Source: Bacteroidota bacterium
GTDB taxonomy: Bacteria; Bacteroidota; Bacteroidia; Bacteroidales; Bacteroidaceae
Reading direction: 5' to 3'
Assembly (NCBI GenBank): GCA_023458215.1
Contig: JAEXAJ010000159.1
Coordinates: 1 to 64,000 of the forward strand
DNA length: 64,000 bases
The translations under genes were made by a program, and so were the position numbers. The notes below the pieces were generated by a model, which saw nothing but the letters and a program-made list of their open reading frames with translations, was not told the DNA's origin and did not search any database. This document shows, piece after piece, positions 46,271-55,832 of the stretch; positions within the stretch are counted from its first letter, which is position 1; each line of letters starts with the position of its first letter.

Positions 46271-48382
46271 ATGAAGATTACTTTAATCAGAGAAGAAAAA
46301 GAGACTGGCAGAGAGATACTTAGTACCTGTGAAACAGACACATTGTTCGACAGAATAAAGACAGAGACAAAATCGAAATACATCACTGCCTTGCGCGAGG
46401 TACTGCCTGCTTTGGAGGGCACCTATTCCCGATACGAACACATCGATAAACTGCCACGCATGTACCCGGCTGTGGAGTACACCCGCACCAGGGAAGGAGA
46501 ACGGCGGATGAAGCTGTATAACGGGCTGATACAGTTGGAAGTAAACAAACTCTCCGGAGGTTATGAAGTGGAATTGGTGAAGCGTCAGGCCGAGCTCCTG
46601 CCACAGACTTTTGCCGCCTTTTGCGGTTCGAGCGGTCGGAGTGTAAAGATTTGGGTGCGCTTTGCCTTGCCCGATGAAGGCGGATTGCCTGTGCGGGAAG
46701 CCGAAGCAAAACTGTTTCATGCTCACGCCTACCGCCTTGCCGTAAGGTGCTACCAGCCGGTAATTCCATACGACATCACTTTAAAGGAACCTGTATTGAC
46801 GCAAAGTTGCCGCATGACCTTGGACGAAGCGCCTTATTATAACCCCGATGCAGTGCCGTTCTGCCTTGCACAACCACTCACAATGCCCGATGAAAGGACT
46901 TTCCGCGAGTGCAAACAAGACGAGAAGAATCCGTTGGCACGTATGAAGCCCGGTTATGAGACGGCGGAAACATTTACATTGATGTATGAGGCCGCTCTAG
47001 GGCGTGCACTCTGCGAAATGACGGACTGGAAGCGTGGAGACGACTTGCAACCGTTACTTGTCTGCCTTGCCGAGCATTGTTTCAAAGCCGGCATACCCGA
47101 AGAGGAAGCGGTGCGTCAGACGGTGAATCATTATCATCGCCAAGCCGATGAACAGACTATCAGGCTGACTTTACACAATCTTTACCTGGAATCCAAAGGT
47201 TTCGGAAAGAAAAGCAGCCGGACGAAGGAACAAGAAACAGCTTTCTTATTGGAAGAATTTCTGAATCGCCGCTACGAATTCCGCTATAATACCGTGCTCG
47301 ATGACTTGGAATACCGTCAACGAGACTCCATTAACTTCTATTTCAAGCCTGTGGAGAAACGGGTACGCAACAGTATCTCCATCGAAGCTTTGAAAGAGGG
47401 TATCAGTGCATGGGACCGGGATGTAGATCGTTTTTTGAATTCGGAATACGTCCCTCTATATAATCCGGTAGAAGAATTCTTGTACGACGCCGGTCGGTGG
47501 GACGGCAAAGACCGCATCCGTGCATTGGCCGACTTGGTTCCGTGCAACAATCCGCACTGGAGGGAACTGTTCTATCGCTGGTTTCTCAGTATGGTGGCGC
47601 ATTGGCGGGGGCTGGATAATCAGCATGGAAACAGTACTTCGCCCCTGCTGGTGGGGGCGCAGGGGTATCGGAAATCTACGTTTTGTCGCATCTTATTACC
47701 GCCTGAATTGCGTTTTGGTTATACCGATAGTTTGGATTTCAAGAGCAAGCAAGAGGCAGAACGTTATTTGGGACGTTTCTTCTTGATTAATATTGATGAG
47801 TTCGATCAAGTGAACATCGGTCAGCAAGGATTTTTGAAGCATCTGTTGCAGAAGCCTGCCGCTAATCTCCGAAAACCTTATGGAAATGCAATCCGTGAAG
47901 TGCGGCGATATGCTTCTTTTATAGGGACGAGTAATCAGAAAGATTTACTTACCGATCCTAGTGGCAGCCGTCGTTTTATCTGTATTGAAGTGACGGGGCC
48001 TATTCGTACGAATGTCACTATCAACTATAAGCAACTTTATGCACAGGCTGTGGATGCTGTTTGTCATGGCGAGCGTTACTGGTTGGATGATGACGATGAG
48101 GCTATCTTAAAGCAAACAAATAAGGAGTTCGAGCAAGTAAGCCCCTTGGAACAGCTTTTTCACTGTTACTTTCGTCCGGCGGATTCAAAAGAAACGGCGG
48201 ACTCGAAAGAAGACGCCGAGTGGCTGACGGCGATGCAGGTGATGAACTATCTACAGACCAAAACAAAGGATAAGCTGGCAATCAATAAAGTAGCGCAGTT
48301 TGGACGTACGCTTCAGAAGCTGAATATACCTTGCAGGAAATCTTATAAAGGTACACTTTATCATTTGGAAAAGGTGGGATAG
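46271..48382 (+). CDS. VapE/BT4734-type primase-helicase-like ATPase
   Basis: 703 residues from the start at 46271 (MKITLIREEKET). An in-frame extension upstream has no ribosome site. The N-terminal part (about 1-230) matches the BT4734-like domain, a primase-polymerase-like N-terminus. The C-terminal part is a virulence-associated E superfamily ATPase, with Walker A as VGAQGYRKST (about 475-485), Walker B as FFLINIDEFDQ, and the sensor FIGTSNQKDLLTDPSGSRRFICIE. Such proteins are common in prophages, satellites and integrated islands and are thought to be replication helicases. Repeat copy B starts 9 bp after the stop. It is divergent from the HU-like gene. Confidence 0.9.
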   Translation: MKITLIREEKETGREILSTCETDTLFDRIKTETKSKYITALREVLPALEGTYSRYEHIDKLPRMYPAVEYTRTREGERRMKLYNGLIQLEVNKLSGGYEVELVKRQAELLPQTFAAFCGSSGRSVKIWVRFALPDEGGLPVREAEAKLFHAHAYRLAVRCYQPVIPYDITLKEPVLTQSCRMTLDEAPYYNPDAVPFCLAQPLTMPDERTFRECKQDEKNPLARMKPGYETAETFTLMYEAALGRALCEMTDWKRGDDLQPLLVCLAEHCFKAGIPEEEAVRQTVNHYHRQADEQTIRLTLHNLYLESKGFGKKSSRTKEQETAFLLEEFLNRRYEFRYNTVLDDLEYRQRDSINFYFKPVEKRVRNSISIEALKEGISAWDRDVDRFLNSEYVPLYNPVEEFLYDAGRWDGKDRIRALADLVPCNNPHWRELFYRWFLSMVAHWRGLDNQHGNSTSPLLVGAQGYRKSTFCRILLPPELRFGYTDSLDFKSKQEAERYLGRFFLINIDEFDQVNIGQQGFLKHLLQKPAANLRKPYGNAIREVRRYASFIGTSNQKDLLTDPSGSRRFICIEVTGPIRTNVTINYKQLYAQAVDAVCHGERYWLDDDDEAILKQTNKEFEQVSPLEQLFHCYFRPADSKETADSKEDAEWLTAMQVMNYLQTKTKDKLAINKVAQFGRTLQKLNIPCRKSYKGTLYHLEKVG

Positions 48383-48390
48383 ATTATTCT

Positions 48391-48426
48391 CAGGTATGAG
48401 GGTAAAAGTGTATGCAAAACTAAGAT
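48391..48426 (+). repeat. Internal copy (B) of the island-bounding repeat
   Basis: This 36-base stretch differs from copy C by one base over 32 and from copy A (inverted) by one base over about 31. It lacks the longer left part shared by A and C. It directly follows the VapE-type gene, so A and B flank the HU-VapE pair and B and C flank the DUF4062 gene. Confidence 0.8.
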
Positions 48427-48577
48427 GACGATTTATTCTATTATTTGAAGAATACGATTTCTTCAGACAGAATCAAATGACTAATTCAAAACTATTTCTT
48501 AATGTTTGCCTTAAAAAGAAGCTTGAAGGCAACTTTCATGAAAAACTTCTAGCTAAAACTTATTAACAATCAGTATG

Positions 48578-51500
48578 CTAGGCAATAAACGGGTTAAATT
48601 TAAGTTTGTTATGGCAATGTGGACATTCATGCCCCAGAAGATTTGGATTTTCCCATGCTGTTGGAGGTAATGTCAAACAAGGAGAATCTTGAGAATGTAG
48701 CTGTGAACAAATATCCTTTATGGCTTTTACTACATCTTCTTTGGGGGCAAATCGTTTCCCGCACATCGGGCAAAGTGCTGTAGGAGATTCGTATTGTTCG
48801 GTCTTATGATTCCATAAACAGGCAAGTGTAGCAACAGATACTTCGTTGATTTTATATCCGTCCGAAGGTTCCAATCTGATAATTTTGCCATGATCGCTCA
48901 ATATAAGTCCACGATTGTATACTTTGGTAGTTGCTCTATTGTGGACTTCTCCACCCATAAAACAAACATTATATGCACGATAAGTAGTATCGTTGTTATA
49001 GGTAAGATAAAAACATTGTATTTCTGTCTTGTTCTCCACATCATAAAGAATGACTTTCTTCTCACATTCGATGAATACATGTTTGTCATCGAAACACCAA
49101 TATACTGCATCTATACGTGTTGGAAGATCTAAAGAATGCGAGGGGAACTTTATGATGGATTTGCCCTCCTCTTTATACTTAAAAAAGATAAACTTTCTTC
49201 CGCAATGGGATATGGCGGCAAGTTTACCACTTTCGCTGGGGGTAAATGGTTTATTAGTATGGAGGGTTATTAATTTACTGGTATGATCACGAAAATAATA
49301 CGGTTTTTTCGATTCTACATCAACTATATTCATGCAATAAGCTTTACCATCAGGCATTGCATATATATCTGCAATATTTTTATGAACACCTAAAAGTATA
49401 CCGGTTTGTAGATCAATTATAGCGGCGGCAGTAATCCCTAGCACTAAGGCATATCTGCCATTAGGAAATATTTGGCTAAAGCTGTAATTACACAAGTGAT
49501 CACTCATTGGGTAATGATGTTTGGGCTTCATGGTGTTTCCATCCAGCAAGAAAAGAAATCCATCTGGACGACTGGCAAATGTCATTCGTTCCCCAATCAA
49601 TGCCAATAAAGCTTGTCCATCAGGAGTATATTCCAATCGGCTAATATGTTCTCCTTGTTCTTCTTTTCTTACACGTACTTGGGCTTTTATTATCTCATCA
49701 GGAGTATTAAAACTATAATATGAGGTTCCGCTTTCTTTATTCACCACAGTGATAATATTCCCTCGTGCATACGCATAGCTAAGTCCGTCTGAAGATACAG
49801 CCGTAGCGGATGCGTATGTTTGCGGAGAAACAAGATCATATTGGTGTATACATTTTGAGTATAGGGGATACTTATCATTTTCCAAATCATAGAAAACAGC
49901 GCTCTCACATCCAAATTGAAAATTTACACCGTGTGATGCACATATCTGTAAAGCTTTGGCATCAGCTGAAAGGGAGTTGAGTAATGCAGGAAAAAAGTCA
50001 TGTTGGTGGCTTTCTTTGGAATAATCTATAATCTGAGTGAACAGTTTCTCCTCAAAAGCAATTAATATGTGCAGATTGTCGTTGTTGGCAATCAGTTGTG
50101 TTTCTTCACTTGCCATGGATAATACAGATTTATTCTGCTTGTTTATTGCGTCATAGAGCACAATACGATTATCACCTGAAATGAGAATCAATGTCTTCGA
50201 ATAAATTCCTAAATGAAGATAGTATATAGGAGCACGTCCCCAACTGAGAGAAAGTTGCTTTACTTCAATCTCTGGCTCTTCTTGTGTGAAATCAACGAAT
50301 GTAACTTCATTGTATCCGGAAGCATACGCCATAAATTCTTTTCCGTCTGTTGAGCATAGTCCATAATGAAAAGACGATTCAAATATCTGTTTTTTATATC
50401 TCATGCCCCAAATGCAGTTTACTGTTTTCTCATCGTAAACTAGGAAAGAGCAATACTTATCAGCTTTGTATGTTGATTGCTCGTCATCGCTAATTAATAT
50501 GATTGCTATCCTGCTGCCGTCGCGCATAAATCCTGCAGCATATACGTCCGATTCGAACTTAAATTTGCGTACTGTAGCCGGAGTAGCCGAAATGCGGTTT
50601 TCCGAATTATATTCGATGAGATATAGACTATCTCCGGAACCAAGGGAAATATGAATGGTGCCTACAGAGTCTTTCCATACCGATAAACTGGATGCCTCAT
50701 TGCAATTCGTCAGAAACACTTTATTCTTCGTTTGCATATTATAGCAAAATAAACGCCCTTCTCCATAACCAATCAGAAATGCCCAATCTTGTGTTAATTC
50801 AAAAATAGTAACTTGCTGTCCTTTCAGAATATAGTGGCTAGAAGCATTGTCTACACTATACTGGATCATCTGTCCGTTATTGCTCCACAATATCAGTTTA
50901 CCATCATCAGAGATGCGTGCTGTTGAGTTGACTGGGGTAGAGATTGTACGAAATAGTAAGTTATCTTCTGAGTCATGTCCAAGTGTATTGACTAATGAAG
51001 GGTAGGGGTTCTGATTTTCAAATGCTTTGCGAACTATTGTATGAGGCATATATCCGGCTGCCAATTGAGACACCATGTCTTTGATTTCTTTCCATTCGGT
51101 CTTCTTCTTTGAGGCTGCAATAGTAATATAACTACTTGCTTCCGCATCAAAGTAGTTCATTTCATTCAGTATGCTGACTGCTTCAGAGTCTAAGTAGGGT
51201 AATTTGATTGCCATGTTGATTTCATTGCGCAGAGTCTCCGAGCAGCCATGATATATCTTGTATGCGCAGTATTCTAAATTACTGAATAATCGAACGAGAA
51301 GTTGTTTGTCTCCAAGTTGCATCGCTTGATAAGAAACCTCATGTAAGGCATGTTGCTCATTTTCTCTCCACTTGCTATTGTAATAATCAAACAACAAGTG
51401 ATGTATAAGGTACTTGGTATCAGGTGCGGGCAAGTAATGGCACTGTACAAATTCACGTATCACCCGATGATAAAACATAATCAGCAGAGTATTGAATGAG

Positions 51501-53428
51501 GCAACTGAAGATAAGAATCTTTCCAAATCATTATAAAGTCGGATGCAGATTACAGCAGGAACTACTCGTTGATGTAGCGGATGGCAAACGGTTTTCGTAA
51601 AAGTTTCCCAGTATTCGTCATCGGTAGCTAGGATCTCACACAGTTCTCTCAATGATACCCCATATTTAGTGGAGGCAAAAATACTCAGTACCTTGACAAC
51701 CAATAACCTGCCATGATTGTCAGATTGGGATAGTTGATTGAAATAATTTTCTAATAATCCTTCGGAAGTATGAGCCAGCATTGGCATATTATCATATGAG
51801 TGCCATTGTGCGATGGTATAAGCCAATAACTGCAAGTACAATGGATTGCGATCCGTTGCGAGAATTATCTGCTTGAGGTGTTTGTTTTGTTCTTCAGACA
51901 GTAGCCGTTTCTCTTTCGCAAGTTGCAGGCTGATCAAATCATAAGCTTCATCTTTTTCGAGTGGAGCTAAACGAACAGCAGATGGACCGAGATCGAGCGT
52001 ACGTAACTCTTTTAAAAAGGGATACATCCGGATATATTCTTTACTATCAAGTATGGAGAGAACCAAATGTACATTGGGAGCAGTTAAGTGAATCATCCAT
52101 ATTAAATCAAAGATAGGATCGCCGGCGGGCAATTGATCTAATGCATCGATAAATACAAACAATGGGCGCATTACTTGTATGTCTCTTAATCGTTTGGCTA
52201 ATCCGACTATGGAAAATACATCGCTTGTTGGATATAGAGTATTGATTTCATCCCATACTGAATGTAATAATGCGTTTCCTGTGTTTAAGTTTGCAGATAC
52301 ACCTGCAAAGCGGATGATGACATCTGCTTTTGCTGATTTCGCGATTTGCGAGGCTAGATGTGACATGAATGCACTTTTACCGCTACCGGCGGGTCCCAAG
52401 ACGAACACCGGTTTTGAGGACTTATTATCCGGCAATAAGTTTAGGGTCTGTTGGGTTTCTTCTTGACGTCCTATAAATAAGTTGCATCTTGCTTGCATGA
52501 AATCTTTCGCAATCTCTTTTTCTATTTCTAAAGGAGAGAGAGCAGAGTATCTGGCAATTTCTGTATCAATAATTTGTTTGATAATGTTTGTCACGCGTAT
52601 GTAGAAACGTTCGGCATAGCTTTCTGAGATTAGTTCATTGTACGAAATATACTCTTCTAGAATGTGCTCGGTAAAGACTTTTTTCTTTAAAGAGTTGCGG
52701 AGCCTTTTAATATCATTGCTATATTTCCCTTTGGCCAAATATTTCCAGATACCAGTTCTTTGTTCGTGATAGCGTATTTTTTTGCCACTAGGTATTTTTT
52801 TTAAGCTGCGCAAGTAGAGTATGACATGTTTCTGCGAATCGGTTACCGTCAATGCTCCTTTGATTATTTCTTGTTCGGTAGCAGAACTATTATAAAATAG
52901 TCGCTTTTGATTATCTTTCACTCGATTAGAGAACTTATCAATCAAAGTCCGTAATGGCTGTTCTACATTTTCCTGATAGAATTCGGGGTTACGATATTTA
53001 CCTTTGCGGGGTTGTAATATATACTCACCGCCATTGAGGGCATTTGTATCCAATTGATACCAACAAGTAAATAACTCGGTTTCCTTTTTGGTGGCTATAC
53101 TTATAATATGGATTGCATCTTCGGCCGGAATCTTCTCTGGCAACGGAATCCATCCGTAGCGTTCTCCTAATAGGATGAGAAAATTCGGTTGTGGGGAAAG
53201 CTCTTGGCAACGTCGTAATTCGTCAAGACATATCTGCATCGTCTTTTGATCATATCCGGCTTCTTGACTAATTCCCCAGCGTAAGTCCACCCCTTCAAAC
53301 TGCCATCCCTTTTGGTTACAATAACGATAGATTTCAGGAAAAACACGATACTGTAATAAATCTCGTTCCACTTCCATATCTACAAATGTGGAGCTGACAA
53401 AGAGTCGTATATATTTTCGGCGATACAT
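48578..53428 (-). CDS. DUF4062-STAND NTPase-beta-propeller-zinc ribbon protein, candidate defence sensor
   Basis: 1616 residues from the start at 53428 (MYRRKYIRLFVSSTF); an upstream Met at 53467 is also in frame. Residues about 7-100 are DUF4062: RLFVSSTFVDMEVERDLL, then a Rossmann-type stretch with GVDLRWGIS and FLILLGERYGW. A linker follows, then a STAND/NACHT-type NTPase with Walker A GPAGSGKS (345-352) and Walker B FVFIDALDQL (424-433), and a helical arm to about 830. Residues about 850-1540 are recurrent short beta-strand units with SxD/W motifs, read as WD40-like propellers. The C-terminus has paired Cys motifs CPMC (1553-1556) and CPHC (1602-1605), a zinc ribbon. No signal or membrane helix. 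Animal nephrocystin-3, TEP1 and NWD1 combine DUF4062, NACHT and repeats. In bacteria STAND proteins often sense phage. The defence role is inferred; the architecture is seen. Confidence 0.85.
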   Translation of the reverse strand: MYRRKYIRLFVSSTFVDMEVERDLLQYRVFPEIYRYCNQKGWQFEGVDLRWGISQEAGYDQKTMQICLDELRRCQELSPQPNFLILLGERYGWIPLPEKIPAEDAIHIISIATKKETELFTCWYQLDTNALNGGEYILQPRKGKYRNPEFYQENVEQPLRTLIDKFSNRVKDNQKRLFYNSSATEQEIIKGALTVTDSQKHVILYLRSLKKIPSGKKIRYHEQRTGIWKYLAKGKYSNDIKRLRNSLKKKVFTEHILEEYISYNELISESYAERFYIRVTNIIKQIIDTEIARYSALSPLEIEKEIAKDFMQARCNLFIGRQEETQQTLNLLPDNKSSKPVFVLGPAGSGKSAFMSHLASQIAKSAKADVIIRFAGVSANLNTGNALLHSVWDEINTLYPTSDVFSIVGLAKRLRDIQVMRPLFVFIDALDQLPAGDPIFDLIWMIHLTAPNVHLVLSILDSKEYIRMYPFLKELRTLDLGPSAVRLAPLEKDEAYDLISLQLAKEKRLLSEEQNKHLKQIILATDRNPLYLQLLAYTIAQWHSYDNMPMLAHTSEGLLENYFNQLSQSDNHGRLLVVKVLSIFASTKYGVSLRELCEILATDDEYWETFTKTVCHPLHQRVVPAVICIRLYNDLERFLSSVASFNTLLIMFYHRVIREFVQCHYLPAPDTKYLIHHLLFDYYNSKWRENEQHALHEVSYQAMQLGDKQLLVRLFSNLEYCAYKIYHGCSETLRNEINMAIKLPYLDSEAVSILNEMNYFDAEASSYITIAASKKKTEWKEIKDMVSQLAAGYMPHTIVRKAFENQNPYPSLVNTLGHDSEDNLLFRTISTPVNSTARISDDGKLILWSNNGQMIQYSVDNASSHYILKGQQVTIFELTQDWAFLIGYGEGRLFCYNMQTKNKVFLTNCNEASSLSVWKDSVGTIHISLGSGDSLYLIEYNSENRISATPATVRKFKFESDVYAAGFMRDGSRIAIILISDDEQSTYKADKYCSFLVYDEKTVNCIWGMRYKKQIFESSFHYGLCSTDGKEFMAYASGYNEVTFVDFTQEEPEIEVKQLSLSWGRAPIYYLHLGIYSKTLILISGDNRIVLYDAINKQNKSVLSMASEETQLIANNDNLHILIAFEEKLFTQIIDYSKESHQHDFFPALLNSLSADAKALQICASHGVNFQFGCESAVFYDLENDKYPLYSKCIHQYDLVSPQTYASATAVSSDGLSYAYARGNIITVVNKESGTSYYSFNTPDEIIKAQVRVRKEEQGEHISRLEYTPDGQALLALIGERMTFASRPDGFLFLLDGNTMKPKHHYPMSDHLCNYSFSQIFPNGRYALVLGITAAAIIDLQTGILLGVHKNIADIYAMPDGKAYCMNIVDVESKKPYYFRDHTSKLITLHTNKPFTPSESGKLAAISHCGRKFIFFKYKEEGKSIIKFPSHSLDLPTRIDAVYWCFDDKHVFIECEKKVILYDVENKTEIQCFYLTYNNDTTYRAYNVCFMGGEVHNRATTKVYNRGLILSDHGKIIRLEPSDGYKINEVSVATLACLWNHKTEQYESPTALCPMCGKRFAPKEDVVKAIKDICSQLHSQDSPCLTLPPTAWENPNLLGHECPHCHNKLKFNPFIA

Positions 53429-53635
53429 AATTATAATCAGATTCAAAGGGTTTGTGTAATTAACCAAATTGGTGGCATTTCTGTCTCTTCCCTATTTAAG
53501 GAACTGTATGTGCGGTTTTATCCGCTTACAACTCGAGTAATTCTAAATTTATTTTTTTTAATTGAATAGGTCCTGCTACATCGTTCTTTCCGATCGTGTA
53601 ACATTATGTGTTTATGTTTACCGGTTGCTTGAGTA

Positions 53636-53643
53636 CAAAGATA
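53636..53643 (-). promoter_or_regulatory. -7 element upstream of the DUF4062-STAND gene
   Basis: The minus strand reads TATCTTTG. The nearest TTTG box on that strand (53670-53673) is 26 bp away, longer than usual. The implied leader is about 200 nt. The remaining gap (53468-53944) shows only AT-rich sequence and a short TTG-initiated frame of doubtful reality. Confidence 0.45.
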
Positions 53644-53944
53644 CTTTTTTTTATCATTCTCTTGGTAGTCAAAACCGAAAAAAAAACAGTGTCATAAAAT
53701 TGGTTTTTAGAGCAAAGTGTTACACATCTTCATGAGGAGTTCCAAAAGTTCAAAAACGGTCTCTTGAGACAGGTATATTGAAGCTCTTGAAAAGAATTAT
53801 GTTATTTTTCACTTGGGATCTTTTGGGCGGAACTTATGCGGAAAGTCGTAAAATATACTTCTATTATGACAATGGAATTCGCAATGCGGTATTAGCTAAT
53901 TTCTCTATTCTTGAAAGCCGTACCAATGAAGAAATGGAGATGTG

Positions 53945-54042
53945 TAACCTCTTACCCTCATACCTGCTCTCATATCTGAGATACCGATGAATAATGGGCT
54001 AGAGAGATCTATGAGGGTAAAAGTGTATACAAAACTAAGATA
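53945..54042 (+). repeat. Right copy (C) of the island-bounding repeat
   Basis: It contains CTTACCCTCATAC, then CATATCTGAGATACCGATGAATA, AGAGATCTATGAGGGTAAAAGTGTATAC and AAAACTAAGAT. It is the inverted counterpart of copy A over about 100 bp and a direct counterpart of copy B over its last 32 bp. It marks the right edge of the accessory island, 155 bp before the GH28-like gene end. Confidence 0.75.
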
Positions 54043-54196
54043 AGTCTTGAGTTCAAGTTATAAATGCGACAGTTCGGTCAGATATAGTTTGTTGCCTAAA
54101 TGATAATTTAGCGGTCAGCATGATATAAGCAAGAGTATCTCAAATTCTCATGTATATTTAAATTGATTTTGAATTACTACTTAATAATTTATTTTG

Positions 54197-55633
54197 TTAT
54201 TTGGAGAACACGATTTCTTTTGTGTGCTCTCCGACGAAGAAGCGTACCATATCTCCCGTCTTATACCATTTGGGCTTCAAGGGCATGTCGTCATAAATCA
54301 CTTCACCATTGATTCGTAGGTTCTCGAAGCGGATATTCTTTACTTTCCGCTCTTCGTTATATCCGGCAATGATGGATAATTCGGCATTTGTTCCGTTGTA
54401 GGTGATGTCTTTGAATAATACATCCTCAATGCCTCTGCCCGGAGCCGCGCAATATTTTTTGTTGAAGAAGATTCGTAGATTCACCAGTTGTCCTTGGCGG
54501 AAGTCTTCTATGCGTATGTTCTCAAAACGTACGTTACGAACCAAGTTGTTGTCTCCCACGTTGATGGCAAGGCAACCCTGATAGTCCACCTGTTTCTCTT
54601 TATGATCCAGAATGTCGATATTGATGTAGTTGAGATTTTCCATAATCTCGTTCTTTTCGGGATTGCCATGAAGTCCGATGAAGATGGGATGCGCTACATC
54701 GGCCCAAAGGGTGGAGTTTTGCATGGTGATGTTCTTGCAGCCACCATTGAAACCACCACGAGTAGCATAAACGGTTGTACAATCATCGGAATTGCGGCAG
54801 AATACCCCGTCGAAGAGGACATTGTTGCTGGCAAAAACATTCATGCCGTCGCCCCAGCCGTAAGAACTGATAGCTTTTACATTACGTATGGTTACGCTGT
54901 CCGATCCACCGGTAGGGCATTGAGTGGTTATCAGCCCTTCTACCTGTATGTTTCTGGAATTGGCTATTCTGATTCCTGCACCGCGACCTTCGGGATGAAC
55001 TTCTCCTCTGCCGAGAACCTTCACATCCCGTACATTTACTAGCTGGATGCAACCTTTCACAATAGCACCACCGGCTATATAAACAGTTTTGCCGGAAGGG
55101 ACATTGAGTGTATCACCCGGTAGTTGATGTACGCCCGGAGCGAAGTAAATCAGATTGCGGTCTTTCAGTTTTTTCGGCTTGTTTCCGTCTATCGGATTGG
55201 CGAATAAATGCAGGTTATGGAAGATGTCACCATTTACTTCTATGGATAGATTACGGGGACGGTCGATCTTGAATGTCAGTGTGTTTCCTTCTATCTGCGG
55301 AGCGATTTCGTAGGATAGCGGGCGTACTCTACCGGTGTCGATAGTACCGTTGTTAAAAATTACCGATACTTCTACTTCGCCTTCAAAGTCGAAATATCCC
55401 ATCGAAGCAAGTTCAACATGATGTTTGGTATCTCTCACTTCATCTACCTTTACGGGATAGGTGGCAACGGTTTGCCACTCTTTTCCAGATTGGCGGACTT
55501 GTACGGTGAAGTCTTTCTTTAATTCTGCTCCTTGCGGTGCAGGGTAGGTCACTAACTGGTTTTGTGCGAATAACATTTCGTAGCATCCAAGCAATAAGCC
55601 ACATACCCACATTAATAATGTCTTTTTCATCAT
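54197..55633 (-). CDS. GH28/GH49-like parallel beta-helix glycoside hydrolase
   Basis: 478 residues with a signal peptide (about 1-24, LFAQ). Residues about 25-130 form a beta-sandwich. The rest is a right-handed beta-helix with the clan GH-N acidic residues: WGDGMNVF and CRNSDDCTTVYA. A later HPIFIGLHGNP stands where polygalacturonases have their GHG. The N-terminal sandwich before the helix is unlike standard GH28 and closer in layout to GH49 dextranases, so the family is left open. It may act on galacturonic acid-containing or other polymers. It is divergent from the double GH43 gene and paralogous to the protein at 58.5-59.9 kb. Its 3' end lies next to the island edge. Confidence 0.78.
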   Translation of the reverse strand: MMKKTLLMWVCGLLLGCYEMLFAQNQLVTYPAPQGAELKKDFTVQVRQSGKEWQTVATYPVKVDEVRDTKHHVELASMGYFDFEGEVEVSVIFNNGTIDTGRVRPLSYEIAPQIEGNTLTFKIDRPRNLSIEVNGDIFHNLHLFANPIDGNKPKKLKDRNLIYFAPGVHQLPGDTLNVPSGKTVYIAGGAIVKGCIQLVNVRDVKVLGRGEVHPEGRGAGIRIANSRNIQVEGLITTQCPTGGSDSVTIRNVKAISSYGWGDGMNVFASNNVLFDGVFCRNSDDCTTVYATRGGFNGGCKNITMQNSTLWADVAHPIFIGLHGNPEKNEIMENLNYINIDILDHKEKQVDYQGCLAINVGDNNLVRNVRFENIRIEDFRQGQLVNLRIFFNKKYCAAPGRGIEDVLFKDITYNGTNAELSIIAGYNEERKVKNIRFENLRINGEVIYDDMPLKPKWYKTGDMVRFFVGEHTKEIVFSK

Positions 55634-55699
55634 GAAATGTTTATTGGTTATTTCAATAAGTTACGAACACAATAGCTTTTCCACTTATTCTTATTGCTG

Positions 55700-55707
55700 T
55701 AAAAGTA
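55700..55707 (-). promoter_or_regulatory. Weak -7-like element upstream of the GH28/GH49-like gene
   Basis: The minus strand reads TACTTTTA, one base from TAnnTTTG, about 67 bp before the start codon. It lies in the 199-bp gap shared with the divergent double GH43 gene. No upstream TTTG box was recognised, so the call is weak. Confidence 0.25.
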
Positions 55708-55832
55708 CGCTTTTCTTCAGAAAAACGGAGGATACCGGTTTTATTTCAGTTTGGAGTAAGCGTTATTCATTCTTATTTCGTATTTAGAAGAAAGAATAAG
55801 AAAATAAAAGTGTAACTTTAAAAACAAATTTA

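Noticed and set aside
48578..53428. Reading the large protein as a plain sensor kinase or a two-component regulator
   Set aside because: No HisKA, HATPase or HTH motif is present. The P-loop with GPAGSGKS and the DUF4062 start point to a STAND-type protein instead.
53778..53990. 70-codon frame beginning with TTG between the DUF4062 gene and copy C
   Set aside because: There is no ATG start or ribosome site, no recognisable family, and its end runs into repeat C. It may be a remnant but is not supportable as a gene.
45101..54042. Insertion sequence with inverted repeats
   Set aside because: No transposase gene lies between the copies, and the spacing of 9 kb with an internal copy is unlike a simple IS.
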